64,000 nt of DNA from Cloacibacterium rupense (GCF_014645495.1 NZ_BMLV01000004.1:214186-278185), one strand, 5' to 3'; numbered from the stretch's first letter, positions 41,708 to 51,089 are shown. Translations and numbers: made by a program. The notes: a model not told the origin generated them from the letters alone.

Positions 41708-41749
41708 CATTCATCAACCATCAATCACCCATCATACATCATCCATCAA
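41708..41749 (-). repeat. Heptamer array E (behind the LptF/G gene)
   Basis: Minus strand: TTGATGG-ATGATGT-ATGATGG-GTGATTG-ATGGTTG-ATGAATG, beginning a few bases behind the stop codon of the permease. Confidence 0.8.
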
Positions 41750-43207
41750 TTATTGATACCTTTCGTGTTCTCTTTGTTTTACAAATTTACTCCATATAGG
41801 TTTGGTAAGGGCTTTGTATTTTTCTACATCAAAAACTTGAGAATCTGTGAGAGCCTTATAAGTAAGCCAAACTCCAAACGGAAAGAGCACCATATTCGGA
41901 AGCCAAGAAGCGATATAAGGGTCCATTTTACCTTTCCAAGCGATGTTTTCTACAGAGAGATTCAGAACATAAAAAATAATAAAGATGATAATGGCGATTA
42001 CCACTGGCAATCCTACACCTCCTTTTCTGATGATAGAACCTAGGCTAGCACCAATCAAAAAGAAAATAATACAAGTCACAGAATACGCCAGAATTCTCTG
42101 CTGATACATAATGACCTTGTTGTAATATTTAATCATATCATAGAGTTGGGTATCTCTATTTTTTTTGTCTTCCTGTATCATTTCTATTTTATTATAGGCA
42201 TCATACAAGACTTTTAGTTTTTTCTCTTTGTTTACTTTTTCTAATTTAAAGGGCTCTTCAGGTTTAGAATTTTTAGATTCTTTTATTTTGTCGATGTAAG
42301 AGACATAACTGTTGGTTTGTCCTACCATCTCGTTATTCAGTGTGTTGAAAGTCACCTCGTTGTCTTTCTTTACTTTATCTATAGTTTTGAAGATTTGTCG
42401 GTAAGTTTGAAATTGATAATCATCGGTAATTTTTTCATCTTCAATGGCTTTGTTGATGATTTCACTGATGTCAAAATGCTGTACCAAAGTATCAAATTTT
42501 ACTGATTGTCCCGGCTGACGAAGTCTTTCTAAATAGTTTTTGTCTTGAATGTTGTCTTCGAAAATATAACCGCTTTTCAAGACTAATTTTAAGTAGTTTT
42601 TATTTTCGGCAGGTACAAATTTCCCTTTTTTGGCAATAATGGTTCTTTGGTCCTCATAAGAATTCGCTACTTTGTGAATGAAAACCCCTTCTAGAAATTC
42701 ACTTTTTTCACCATATATTCTGTCAAATTTAATGGTAGCACCTGGGAATTCATTAAACTGACCTGGTGTAAATTTAAGGGCAGGTTTACTAGATGCAATA
42801 TTATAGAGCATGTTCTTTGCCTTTCTCTGAAAGTCTGGGATAATGTTATTCGAGAAAAAGTAAAGCATAATCGATAGCAGGGTTACAATCCCAAATAAAG
42901 GAAGCATGACTCTGGTAAGCGATATTCCGGCAGATTTCATGGCGGCTAGTTCGTAGCGCTCTCCAAAATCACCAAAAGTCATAATAGAAGACAAAAGTAT
43001 GGTGAGCGGAAGCACCATCTTGACCACATTTACACTCATGTAAAAAAGAAATTTTATAATTTCCCATGTGGTAAGACCTTTGCCTGTAAATTGAGCCAAC
43101 TGAATCCAAATGATGTTCACCATAAATATAAAGAACAATACACTGAAGATAAAAAAGAAAGGCCCAAAAAAGGTTTTTATAATATATTGATCGAGTTTCT
43201 TTAGCAT
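41750..43207 (-). CDS. LptF/LptG-family permease
   Basis: A 485-residue inner-membrane protein of the YjgP/YjgQ family: three helices at the N terminus (about 10-35, 55-80, 100-120), a large periplasmic jellyroll-like part (about 125-350), and three helices at the C terminus (about 375-460). GDFGERYELAAMKSAGISLTRVMLPL (coupling region) is typical. With LptB it forms the ABC transporter that lifts LPS from the inner membrane. It follows lolA on the same strand, with a terminator-like hairpin between. Confidence 0.9.
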   Translation of the reverse strand: MLKKLDQYIIKTFFGPFFFIFSVLFFIFMVNIIWIQLAQFTGKGLTTWEIIKFLFYMSVNVVKMVLPLTILLSSIMTFGDFGERYELAAMKSAGISLTRVMLPLFGIVTLLSIMLYFFSNNIIPDFQRKAKNMLYNIASSKPALKFTPGQFNEFPGATIKFDRIYGEKSEFLEGVFIHKVANSYEDQRTIIAKKGKFVPAENKNYLKLVLKSGYIFEDNIQDKNYLERLRQPGQSVKFDTLVQHFDISEIINKAIEDEKITDDYQFQTYRQIFKTIDKVKKDNEVTFNTLNNEMVGQTNSYVSYIDKIKESKNSKPEEPFKLEKVNKEKKLKVLYDAYNKIEMIQEDKKNRDTQLYDMIKYYNKVIMYQQRILAYSVTCIIFFLIGASLGSIIRKGGVGLPVVIAIIIFIIFYVLNLSVENIAWKGKMDPYIASWLPNMVLFPFGVWLTYKALTDSQVFDVEKYKALTKPIWSKFVKQREHERYQ

Positions 43208-43221
43208 TTGCCAAAATTATG

Positions 43222-43255
43222 AAAAAGTCACAAAAGGAAATGCTTCTGTGACTTT
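43222..43255 (-). terminator. Hairpin between lolA and the LptF/G gene (minus strand)
   Basis: Stem AAAGTCACA / TGTGACTTT with a 14-base loop and TTTTTC on the minus strand after it. It ends or attenuates the lolA transcript. Confidence 0.7.
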
Positions 43256-43307
43256 AATTTTAACTTATTTTATAATTATTTTTTCCGAAAATTCTTCAAG
43301 GTCTATT

Positions 43308-43937
43308 TTACAACTCAGTAATCAAATAGTTTTTGTATTTGTTTTTATCAAAAGTAAAAACAGAATTGTTCAAGTTTTGGTTTTCTTTGTATTCGGCAAT
43401 CGTAATTACTGCAATATCGTCTCCTGCAGAAGTTTGTACAATTTTAGAGACTTGTTTTTTGGCAGAATTGATATAGAGTACCACATTTTTAATGCCTTCA
43501 TCCTTCACAGGAACCATTTTTATCAGGTCTAGCGCTCCACTTTTACCAGCATAAGTTACCGTATATCCGTTTCTATAATCATCAATATAGTTGGTAGGTG
43601 ATAGAGCCTTTTCGTTTCCGTTAGGTTTAGCGATGGTTATTTCTTGATCTTCTTTAGAAATGTTGTATACTTTTTTTCCATCAAATATCTGCTCATTTCC
43701 CATAATATTCAGTTTGTACTGAGTGGGAGTAGAGTAGAAGATGCCCGTTTCAGTTTTAGAAACCGTGCCTCTGCCTGTGCCATAAGAAAATTTGAAATAC
43801 ATATTTTTCTTGGCTTTATAATTCGCAGACACTGCATCTAAAATGGTTTTCGCTTTAGCATCTATTTTTTGGGCATTAGAAAAAGTGAAAGTTCCTACCA
43901 CTAAAGTTCCTAAAAGTATTTTGTTTAGTAATTTCAT
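43308..43937 (-). CDS. lolA: LolA-like periplasmic lipoprotein carrier
   Basis: A 209-residue protein with a signal peptide (about 1-22, ending SNAQ) and the open-barrel LolA pattern of long amphipathic strands (YKAKKNMYFKFSYGTGRG, GIFYSTPTQYKLNIMGNEQIFDGKKVYNIS). LolA ferries lipoproteins from the inner to the outer membrane. Promoter: TAATTTTG on the minus strand (43996-43989), about 52 bases upstream of the start. Neighbouring LptF/G permease supports the envelope role. Family members diverge strongly, so confidence rests on pattern and context. Confidence 0.8.
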   Translation of the reverse strand: MKLLNKILLGTLVVGTFTFSNAQKIDAKAKTILDAVSANYKAKKNMYFKFSYGTGRGTVSKTETGIFYSTPTQYKLNIMGNEQIFDGKKVYNISKEDQEITIAKPNGNEKALSPTNYIDDYRNGYTVTYAGKSGALDLIKMVPVKDEGIKNVVLYINSAKKQVSKIVQTSAGDDIAVITIAEYKENQNLNNSVFTFDKNKYKNYLITEL

Positions 43938-44037
43938 TGTTTATTTTTTGGTTTGGATTAATGGTTTCAAAAACTGAGCCAATGGCTACAAAATTACAAT
44001 AATGCAACTAATTTTTTTGTTTTAAATGTTGGTTTGT

Positions 44038-44424
44038 TCATTTTTTTGAATTGCAACTTGCACAAATGCCACTCACTACAAAATTGTAATCATGGATGAT
44101 AAATTTTTCTGGAAGTTCAATTTCTGGAACTGCATTTTCTACACAAATCACAGATTTACATTGCTCACAACTAAAATGAATATGGTTATGATGGTGTTCT
44201 CCTGCACAATTTTTGCATTTAGCAAAGTTGACCACCCCATCTACATTCACAAATTTATGAATTTTTCCCTCTTCTTCTAATCTTTCTAATACCCTGTAAA
44301 TGGTTACTCTATTGCATAAAGCCCCTAATTTTAATTGGATATCCGCATGAGAAAGTGCCTTTTCTGATGCATTAATCAGGTTGAATATCTCAGTTTTTGC
44401 TGGTGTATTTCTTGTTGGTTTCAT
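44038..44424 (-). CDS. Fur-family regulator, probably Zur
   Basis: A 128-residue metal regulator. N-terminal winged helix (KAEIFNLINASEKALSHADIQLKL..RVTIYRVLERLEEEGKIH), a His-rich hinge (CAGEHHHNHIHFSC), and a C-terminal dimerisation part with two structural CxxC pairs (CEQC near 86 and CASC near 122). The divergent genes are a MerC protein and a COG0523 GTPase, classic zinc-starvation genes, and two palindromes fill the shared intergenic region. Zur (zinc) rather than Fur (iron) is therefore the best reading. Confidence 0.85.
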   Translation of the reverse strand: MKPTRNTPAKTEIFNLINASEKALSHADIQLKLGALCNRVTIYRVLERLEEEGKIHKFVNVDGVVNFAKCKNCAGEHHHNHIHFSCEQCKSVICVENAVPEIELPEKFIIHDYNFVVSGICASCNSKK

Positions 44425-44432
44425 TTTATTAA

Positions 44433-44488
44433 ATGCAACAATGTTGCGATAATGAAAATTAATGATTACTTTTGCAACAAAGTTACAA
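44433..44488. promoter_or_regulatory. Two Zur-like operators in the divergent promoter
   Basis: Box 1 TGCAACA-A-TGTTGCG (44434-44448) lies just before the regulator gene. Box 2 TTGCAAC-AAA-GTTACAA (44472-44488) overlaps the -7 element TACTTTTG (44467-44474) of the MerC gene. Both share the half-site TGCAAC, and both are near-palindromes. Binding of the zinc-loaded regulator would block both directions. Confidence 0.7.
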
Positions 44489-44497
44489 TAAGAAATA

Positions 44498-44836
44498 ATG
44501 AAATCAAAAATTCTAGACCTTATCGGCGTTTCAGCAGCGGTTCTTTGTTTAATTCACTGTATGGCATTTCCTTTGTTAATGCTAATTCCTCTTGGGATAT
44601 CACATAATCCTTACATCGATTTGTTTTTTCTTGCCATAGGGCTCATCGTAGTTTATAGAATTACCAAACATATTTCTTCCTTTTGGTTGAAATCTCTTTT
44701 CTGGATTTCTATTGTATTAATTGCTATTTCCATAGGATTAGATTTGTTTTTCCATTGGCACTCAGAATTGATTTTTGTAGGAGCGGCAGGATTAATTATG
44801 GCTCATCTTATCAATTTTAAAAATCATAAACATTAA
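44498..44836 (+). CDS. MerC-domain membrane protein
   Basis: A 112-residue protein with four membrane helices and the MerC-type metal motif CLIHCMAFP (about 17-25) in helix 1. MerC proteins of this kind move metal ions, and in Bacteroidota they often sit beside Zur and COG0523 GTPases, suggesting zinc import or handling under scarcity. The next gene begins 6 bases after the stop, so they form an operon under the Zur-like box. Confidence 0.85.
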   Translation: MKSKILDLIGVSAAVLCLIHCMAFPLLMLIPLGISHNPYIDLFFLAIGLIVVYRITKHISSFWLKSLFWISIVLIAISIGLDLFFHWHSELIFVGAAGLIMAHLINFKNHKH

Positions 44837-44842
44837 ATAACA

Positions 44843-46045
44843 ATGCAAAAAAGAATTCCAGTTACGGTTCTAAGTGGATTTTTAGGCGCTGGTAAAACCA
44901 CACTTCTTAATCACGTTCTTCATAACAAAGATAACCTAAAAGTGGCCGTCATTGTAAATGATATGAGTGAAGTCAATATAGACGCCCAATTGGTGAAAAA
45001 CGAAAATACCCTCTCTAGAACCGAAGAAAAATTGGTAGAAATGAGCAACGGTTGCATCTGTTGCACGCTTCGAGATGATTTATTGGTTGAAGTAGAAAGA
45101 TTAGCCAAAGAAAAACGTTTTGATTACCTTTTGATTGAAGGAACGGGCATTGCAGAACCTGTTCCCATAGCCCAAACGTTTTCTTATATAGATGAAGAAA
45201 GCGGTATAGATTTATCTAGATTTAGCTACATAGATACGATGGTTACAGTAGTAGATTGTCTCAATTTTTTCAAAGATTTTGGTTCTAATGAACTCTTGAT
45301 GGATAGAGAATTAACCGATATCGATGGAGATTACAGAACCATTGTTAATTTATTGACAGACCAAGTAGAGTTTGCCAATGTAATTATCCTTAATAAAACC
45401 GATTTGGTGACCGAAGAAACCGTTAATTTTCTGAAAGCGACCATTAAGAAACTCAATCCAGATGCTAAATTCATTACCTCAGAATTTGGTGAAGTAAATC
45501 CTAAAGAAATTCTTAATACCAAAATGTTTGATTTCGAAACTGCCCAAAATTCTGCGGGTTGGCAAAAAGAATTACAAAGTGAACACCACACACCAGAAAC
45601 CGAAGAATATGGCATCAGTTCATTTGTCTTCAGACATCAAAAACCATTTCACCCAATGCGTTTTTGGAATTATCTCAATCAAAAATATCCTGCAGGGGTC
45701 ATTAGAGCTAAAGGCCTTTTTTGGTTAGCCTCTAGACCAGATGATGCGCTTAATTTTTCGCAAGCTGGCGGTTCTTTCAGATTAGAAAGAGCTGGAGTTT
45801 GGTGGTGCAGTATGACCATGAATGAACGGGCAATGTATGCTTCTTTTGCAGAAAATCAAGAATTTATAGAAAGTAAATGGCATAAAATTTGGGGAGATAG
45901 AATGAACGAGTTGGTCTTTATCGGTCAAGATTTAGACAAAGAAAAAATACAGGCAGATTTAGAAAAATGTTTGCTCAAAGACAATGAAAAGTATATGTTC
46001 GACCAAAAAATCTCCTTCGAAGACCCTTTTCCACATAATATTTAA
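44843..46045 (+). CDS. COG0523-family GTPase (zinc metallochaperone type)
   Basis: A 400-residue G3E GTPase. Walker [10 protein letters not shown] (12-20), the metal-binding CxCC motif in [12 protein letters not shown] (Cys71, Cys73, Cys74), Walker B region ([13 protein letters not shown]), the NKTD guanine motif (ILNKTDLV), and a C-terminal CobW_C domain (about 290-385) with [13 protein letters not shown]. Members that sit under Zur deliver zinc to client enzymes when zinc is scarce. Location in the Zur-type operon and an alkaline phosphatase next door, a zinc enzyme, agree with this. Confidence 0.93.
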   Translation: MQKRIPVTVLSGFLGAGKTTLLNHVLHNKDNLKVAVIVNDMSEVNIDAQLVKNENTLSRTEEKLVEMSNGCICCTLRDDLLVEVERLAKEKRFDYLLIEGTGIAEPVPIAQTFSYIDEESGIDLSRFSYIDTMVTVVDCLNFFKDFGSNELLMDRELTDIDGDYRTIVNLLTDQVEFANVIILNKTDLVTEETVNFLKATIKKLNPDAKFITSEFGEVNPKEILNTKMFDFETAQNSAGWQKELQSEHHTPETEEYGISSFVFRHQKPFHPMRFWNYLNQKYPAGVIRAKGLFWLASRPDDALNFSQAGGSFRLERAGVWWCSMTMNERAMYASFAENQEFIESKWHKIWGDRMNELVFIGQDLDKEKIQADLEKCLLKDNEKYMFDQKISFEDPFPHNI

Positions 46046-46117
46046 TTTAAATTTTAATGATAATATCATAAGTTTAAGAAATTAAATGAATAATTTTAGA
46101 CTTTTAAATTAACATCT

Positions 46118-47530
46118 ATGGATAGAAGAAAATTCCTAAAAGGTTCTATTTTATTATCAGGAGCGCTTACCCTTAATCCTCTCAATTTGTTCGGAAGAAA
46201 TTCTGAGGAACAACTCAGTTTTAAAGGAAAGATAGCCAAAAATATCATCTTTATGATTAGCGACGGAATGAGCAATGGTACACTTTCTATGGCGAATTTG
46301 TATTCTAAAAATATCTTAGGCAAAGAAACCAACTGGATGAATTTATACTTAGAGAATAAAGCTTCTAGAGCATTGATGGATACTGCATCTGCGAGTTCTA
46401 TCGTAACTGATTCTGCAGCGGCAAGTTCTTCTTTTGGAGGTGGTTTCCGAGTGAAAAACGGCTCTCTAAACGTAGGCGTAAACGGAGAACACCATCTTCC
46501 GATTTGGCAAAAATTTAAAAAGAAAGGCAAAAAAGCAGGCTGCGTGACCACGGTAACCATTACTCATGCTACGCCCGCAGGTTTTTGTGTCAACTCAGCC
46601 AAAAGAAGTGCCGAACCAGACATTGCAGAAATGTATGCAGAACTAGGTTTTGATGTAATGATGGGCGGTGGAGATGAATTTTTCAATCCTGAAAAAAGAG
46701 CCGACAAAAAAGATGTCTATGCTGCTTATCAAAAAAAAGGCTATCAAATTCTTAAAAATCGCTCTGATTTAAATAATATCGATAAAAATAAACCAGTTTT
46801 AGGAGTTTTCAACACAGGTGCTTTACCTTATACAAGTGATAAAAATACTTCTGCCGATTTACAAAATAAGCCTACTTTGGCAGAAATGGCAAAAGCGGCC
46901 ATAGACCAAATGAAAGACCATAAAGAAGGTTTTGTCTTACAAATAGAAGCCGGAAAAGTAGATTGGGCGGCACATGCTAATGATGTGTCGGCACTTTTAC
47001 ACGACCAATTGTCTTTTGACGAAGCGATAAAAGTAGTGATGGATTTTGCTGAAAAAGATAAAAATACTTTGGTGATTATCACCACAGACCACGGAAATGC
47101 CAATCCTGGAACTATTTATGGGGCAGATGCTACCAAAAATTTCAACAGTATTGCTAAATATAAATGTACCAATGAATTTCTGCTCAATAACATTAAACCA
47201 GATTTTAACCTCCAACAAATTAAAGATTGGATAGTAGAAAATAATCAATTTTCTGTTTCAGATGAAGAGGCCAAACATATTCTTAATTTTTATCAAGGTC
47301 TAGAAAAAGATGAAGAAGGTCTTTATAATTACAAAAAATTGCCTTACAAAGCTTTTTCAGAAATACAAAAAAAACACAACAGTGTCGGTTGGATCAGTAT
47401 GGACCATAGTGGTGATTATGTAGAACTGGCCATGTATGGCCCAGGAAGTGAACTTCTGAAACCTTTTGTAAAAAATACAGATTTGCATTATCTGATGCTA
47501 GAAGCCACAGAAGTAGAAAATAAATTCTAA
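46118..47530 (+). CDS. Alkaline phosphatase, Tat-exported
   Basis: A 470-residue PhoA-type phosphatase. The start MDRRKFLKGS is a twin-arginine signal (Arg3-Arg4), so it is exported folded. Active-site Ser99 lies in VTDSAAASS, with metal ligands in ISDGMSNG (Asp49), HATPAGF, TTDHGN and a late WISMDHSGD. It should use two zinc and one magnesium ions to hydrolyse phosphomonoesters in the periplasm. It stands 72 bases after the zinc GTPase gene, on the same strand, and may share its regulation. This is the sort of zinc client that COG0523 proteins could load, which is inference. Confidence 0.92.
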   Translation: MDRRKFLKGSILLSGALTLNPLNLFGRNSEEQLSFKGKIAKNIIFMISDGMSNGTLSMANLYSKNILGKETNWMNLYLENKASRALMDTASASSIVTDSAAASSSFGGGFRVKNGSLNVGVNGEHHLPIWQKFKKKGKKAGCVTTVTITHATPAGFCVNSAKRSAEPDIAEMYAELGFDVMMGGGDEFFNPEKRADKKDVYAAYQKKGYQILKNRSDLNNIDKNKPVLGVFNTGALPYTSDKNTSADLQNKPTLAEMAKAAIDQMKDHKEGFVLQIEAGKVDWAAHANDVSALLHDQLSFDEAIKVVMDFAEKDKNTLVIITTDHGNANPGTIYGADATKNFNSIAKYKCTNEFLLNNIKPDFNLQQIKDWIVENNQFSVSDEEAKHILNFYQGLEKDEEGLYNYKKLPYKAFSEIQKKHNSVGWISMDHSGDYVELAMYGPGSELLKPFVKNTDLHYLMLEATEVENKF

Positions 47531-47570
47531 AAAAAACTCCACTCAAGTCGCAGTTACTTCAAACTGTCTC

Positions 47571-47626
47571 ACAATCAACTAGCCAACTTAATTTTTGATT
47601 TTATAAAATTTAATAAAGTTGATTGT
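47571..47626. repeat. Inverted repeat with inner palindrome
   Basis: Perfect 10-base arms ACAATCAACT (47571-47580) and AGTTGATTGT (47617-47626) enclose an AT-rich part with AATTTTTGATTTTATAAAATT that can itself fold. It lies between the convergent phosphatase and toxin genes and may end both transcripts. Confidence 0.6.
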
Positions 47627-47695
47627 TGATCTGCATATAAATAGTGAAAAGAAAATTCAATAATTTAAATCTAAAAATTCTAGAAAATAGGATAT

Positions 47696-48103
47696 TTATT
47701 TTTTCAAAAATTCACTAGCACTAAAAACAGGAATTAAGTTATTCTTAAAATCCTTTTTATTTCTTGTAATAATTGCCTCCAAACTACTTTCTAATGCAGT
47801 ATAGAATTGAATAGCATCTTCAAAATCTTTAAAATCTGAAGCCAATACCAATTCTATAATTTTGTCTGTAGTTGGCAAAACTTCTACTAAAACTTTAAAT
47901 TTTGAAAGTATTTTTTTTGCTTCATCAGAAGAATAAAACCTTGATAAAATGTAATAAGTATTGGCAAATGTAAGTGCAGAAATGTAGAGTTTTACTTTTT
48001 TTCTATCGGCAAGTGTAAACAATTCCTGTGCTTCTCTATAAAATTCATCTCTTTTTTGTAATAAATCTATTACAATATTGGTGTCTACAAAAACATTTTC
48101 CAT
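47696..48103 (-). CDS. PIN-domain toxin (VapC-like)
   Basis: A 135-residue PIN ribonuclease. Acidic residues of the site are Asp7 (VDTN), a Glu/Asp pair near 90-105 (DFKDFEDAIQFYTA) and Asp near 118 (TRNKKDF), as in VapC toxins, which cut tRNA or rRNA. The ATG overlaps the antitoxin stop (TAATG), so the two are translated together. The Asp and coupling make the toxin role likely. The RNA target is unknown. Confidence 0.88.
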   Translation of the reverse strand: MENVFVDTNIVIDLLQKRDEFYREAQELFTLADRKKVKLYISALTFANTYYILSRFYSSDEAKKILSKFKVLVEVLPTTDKIIELVLASDFKDFEDAIQFYTALESSLEAIITRNKKDFKNNLIPVFSASEFLKK

Positions 48104-48345
48104 TAAGAGTATTTTTTGTTTAAAAAATCTTGATACTCTTTTTTGTAATTTGTATTTTCATTAGGAATTACCCCAGTCAAACTTTCTACAAGAGGGCTTA
48201 CATCATCAGTAGAATTCTCTTTTTTGGTGATAGAATTTAGATAAGTTTCAATCAATTTAGAAAGGCTCGTTTTATTGTTTTTAGCATAATCTTTAGCACT
48301 TTCTATAATTGTTTTGTTGAGATTTAAAGTGAGTTTCGTATTCAT
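48103..48345 (-). CDS. Ribbon-helix-helix antitoxin (DUF6364-like)
   Basis: An 80-residue protein, MNTKLTLNLNKTIIESAKDYAKNNKTSLSKLIETYL being the beta-strand plus two helices of the ribbon-helix-helix fold, with a disordered C-terminal tail (residues 48-80) that would wrap the toxin. It is the first gene of the pair and probably represses its own promoter through two TTACGTA boxes at 48358-48387. Confidence 0.88.
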   Translation of the reverse strand: MNTKLTLNLNKTIIESAKDYAKNNKTSLSKLIETYLNSITKKENSTDDVSPLVESLTGVIPNENTNYKKEYQDFLNKKYS

Positions 48346-48357
48346 TTTTAATAATAT

Positions 48358-48395
48358 TTACGTACAAAATTAAAAATTAATTACGTATAAACAAA
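48358..48395 (-). promoter_or_regulatory. Promoter and operator of the toxin-antitoxin pair
   Basis: Minus strand: TTTG (48395-48392), 19 bases, TAATTTTG (48372-48365), a full consensus promoter. Two palindromic TACGTA boxes, one between the elements (in 48381-48387) and one directly after the -7 element (in 48358-48364), 23 bases apart, are fitting antitoxin sites. Confidence 0.8.
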
Positions 48396-48419
48396 TTTAA
48401 CTTGTTAAAAATCTACAAA

Positions 48420-48458
48420 CTTCCATCTTCGGACTTCCGTCTTCCGTCTTCCAACTCC
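48420..48458 (-). repeat. Heptamer array F (behind ftsK)
   Basis: Minus strand: AAGACGG-AAGACGG-AAGTCCG-AAGATGG, preceded by GTAGGGAGTTGG. It begins a base or two behind the ftsK stop codon. Confidence 0.8.
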
Positions 48459-50894
48459 CTACTTCCTCAATTCCTCCAAGAAACTTTCCAAAGCATTAAG
48501 GTCAGAAATTTGTACTTCTCTGGCTTTTGCCCCATTGAAACCGCCTACAATTCCTGCGGCTTCTAGTTGGTCCATAATTCTTCCCGCTCTGTTGTAGCCC
48601 AATTTTAATTGTCTTTGGAGCATAGAGGTAGAACCTTGTTGGGTAGAAACAATAATTCTGGCAGCTTCTTCGAAAAGTTGGTCTTTTTCATTCGGGTCAA
48701 AAGCTGCAACCGTAGAAGTAGCGTCTTCACCAGAATATTCTGGCAACATAAATGCAGTAGCATAACCTTTCTGTTCACCAATAAATTCTGCAATTTTTTC
48801 CACTTCTGGGGTGTCTACAAAAGCACATTGCAATCTCAAAATCTCATTACCGTTGAAATACAACATGTCTCCTTTACCTATCAATTGGTCAGCTCCAGGT
48901 GAGTCTAAAATCGTTCTAGAATCTACCGAAGAAATTACTCTGAAGGCAGCTCTCGCTGGGAAATTCGCCTTTATCATCCCCGTGATTACGTTCACAGATG
49001 GTCTTTGTGTAGCTACAATTAAGTGAATTCCCACAGCTCTTGCTAACTGAGCCAATCTGGCAATCGGGAGTTCTACCTCCTTACCAGCGGTCATAATAAG
49101 GTCTGCAAATTCATCTACAACCAGCACTATATAAGGCATATAACGGTGCCCGTTTTCAGGATTTAATTTGCGCTCTGTGAATTTTTTATTGTATTCTTTT
49201 AGGTTTTTACAAAATGCATTTTTCAACAAATCATACCGCGTATCCATCTCTATACAAAGAGAATTCAGTGTGTTGATAACTTTGTGTGTATCGGTAATAA
49301 TCGCATCTTCACCATCCGGAAGTTTGGCGAGATAGTGTCTTTCAATTTTTGAATACAGAGAAAGTTCTACTTTTTTAGGGTCTACCATCACAAATTTTAA
49401 TTCTGATGGATGTTTTTTGTAGAGTAGGGAAGTCAGAATAGCGTTAATCCCTACAGATTTTCCTTGTCCTGTAGCACCCGCCATCAATAAGTGGGGCATT
49501 TTAGCTAAATCTGCCACGAAAACTTCGTTAGAAATCGTCTTCCCGAAAACTACAGGCAAATCCATATCAGAATTCTGAAATTTAGGCGATGCAATTACAC
49601 TGCGCATAGAAACCATCGAAGGATTTTTTCGTGGAACTTCGATACCAATGGTTCCTTTTCCTGGCATTGGTGCGATAATTCTAATGCCTAACGCAGATAA
49701 GTTTAGGGCAATATCATCCTGTAGTTTTTTGATGGCTGCCACCCTTATTCCAGCTTCTGGTACTATTTCGTAGAGCGTAACAGTTGGGCCAATGGTAGCT
49801 TTAATCTCTGCAATACCAACGTTGAAATTCTTGAGTAAACCAACGATTTTATTTTTATTTTCTTCTAATTCATCTTTATTGATAGCGATTTCTTCGTTGC
49901 CATATTCTCTTAAAAGTTCGATGGGTGGCATTTGGAAATTGGCCAAATCTAGTTTGTGGTCATAAACCCCATGTTTATCAACCAATTCTTTGGCTTTTTT
50001 GTCAAAATCGTCTAAATCTTCTTTTTGTTCTTCTATGCTAAAAGCGATGTCATCACTAGATTTTTCAGCAAGCTCTTCTTTTTGAAAACTAAAACCTACT
50101 TGTTCCAAATCTTTTTCTATAGGAAGGGTAACTGGGGTTGCCACTATAGGTTTTGCCGTCTCAAAACTGGTTTGGTTGGGCGTTTTGATGGTTTCTATAA
50201 TTTCAACTTTTGGTGGCTCTACCTCTGTAGTCACTCTCAGATGTTCGAAGTTATTTTCATCTTTTAGTTCTTTATCGGCTTCGAAATCTTCTTCCGCATC
50301 ATGGTCTGGAGTAGAGAATTTTTCTTTAATGGTGTCATATTTTGCTTGTATCGCACTTGGTCTTAAATTAAACTCAAGAATAAAATAAATGCCAATGGCC
50401 GCCAACAAAGTCATCCATAACCCAAATTCACCAATAATGGAAGCTAAATAAATCTGAATTTCATTGCCGTAAACTCCACTTAATGTTCCAGCTCCTTTGG
50501 TAATTGCCCCCATGAAAATAGGCAACCAACAAATAAAGAAAAGAGAATGAGAAACCGTTTTCCAGATTTTAAAGTAAGGCTTTTTTAGAATTTGAAAACC
50601 AAAAACCATGAATAAAAATGCAATGATAAAAGCAGCAATGCCTATGCCATCAAAAATGAATAGATTTCCAAGCCAATCTCCCAGTTTCCCAAAAAGATTG
50701 CTCGATTTTATTTCTCTATCCAACATAGCTCCTGCTTGGCTTTGGTTAGCCTTCCAGTTCATCAAATAAGATGCAAAGGATACCGCAAGAATTAAGGATA
50801 AAAATAAAAATAAAAGTCCGAAATAAATTCTAGGCTTAGAAAGCGTTTTGCTCTTTTCTACCTCTTGTCTATTGTTAGATGCTATTTGTGCCAT
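48459..50894 (-). CDS. ftsK: DNA translocase FtsK/SpoIIIE
   Basis: An 811-residue septal DNA pump that clears chromosome arms and activates dif recombination. Four N-terminal membrane helices (about 25-190), a variable linker (about 200-350), then the motor with Walker A GATGQGKSVG (near 470-480) and Walker B VLVVDEFADLIM, and the C-terminal gamma winged helix (STQQGSTSMLQRQLKLGYNRAGRIMDQL) that reads polar DNA sites. The ATG at 50894 (MAQIASNN) was chosen. A longer frame adds 27 residues without support. It sits upstream of array F. Confidence 0.96.
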   Translation of the reverse strand: MAQIASNNRQEVEKSKTLSKPRIYFGLLFLFLSLILAVSFASYLMNWKANQSQAGAMLDREIKSSNLFGKLGDWLGNLFIFDGIGIAAFIIAFLFMVFGFQILKKPYFKIWKTVSHSLFFICWLPIFMGAITKGAGTLSGVYGNEIQIYLASIIGEFGLWMTLLAAIGIYFILEFNLRPSAIQAKYDTIKEKFSTPDHDAEEDFEADKELKDENNFEHLRVTTEVEPPKVEIIETIKTPNQTSFETAKPIVATPVTLPIEKDLEQVGFSFQKEELAEKSSDDIAFSIEEQKEDLDDFDKKAKELVDKHGVYDHKLDLANFQMPPIELLREYGNEEIAINKDELEENKNKIVGLLKNFNVGIAEIKATIGPTVTLYEIVPEAGIRVAAIKKLQDDIALNLSALGIRIIAPMPGKGTIGIEVPRKNPSMVSMRSVIASPKFQNSDMDLPVVFGKTISNEVFVADLAKMPHLLMAGATGQGKSVGINAILTSLLYKKHPSELKFVMVDPKKVELSLYSKIERHYLAKLPDGEDAIITDTHKVINTLNSLCIEMDTRYDLLKNAFCKNLKEYNKKFTERKLNPENGHRYMPYIVLVVDEFADLIMTAGKEVELPIARLAQLARAVGIHLIVATQRPSVNVITGMIKANFPARAAFRVISSVDSRTILDSPGADQLIGKGDMLYFNGNEILRLQCAFVDTPEVEKIAEFIGEQKGYATAFMLPEYSGEDATSTVAAFDPNEKDQLFEEAARIIVSTQQGSTSMLQRQLKLGYNRAGRIMDQLEAAGIVGGFNGAKAREVQISDLNALESFLEELRK

Positions 50895-51089
50895 ACTTTT
50901 GATTACATGCAAATGTAATATTTTAAATGAAAAATAGAAAGGGATAAGTAAATTTTTAAATGCTAATTTAATCACATTAATAGATAAAATTAACGAATAT
51001 TATGCTAAGATTTAATTTCTAGAACTTATTTTTGCAAATCTATTTTTAAATCTAAAAATGAAGCTAAGGCTTCAAAATCAATAAGAAAT

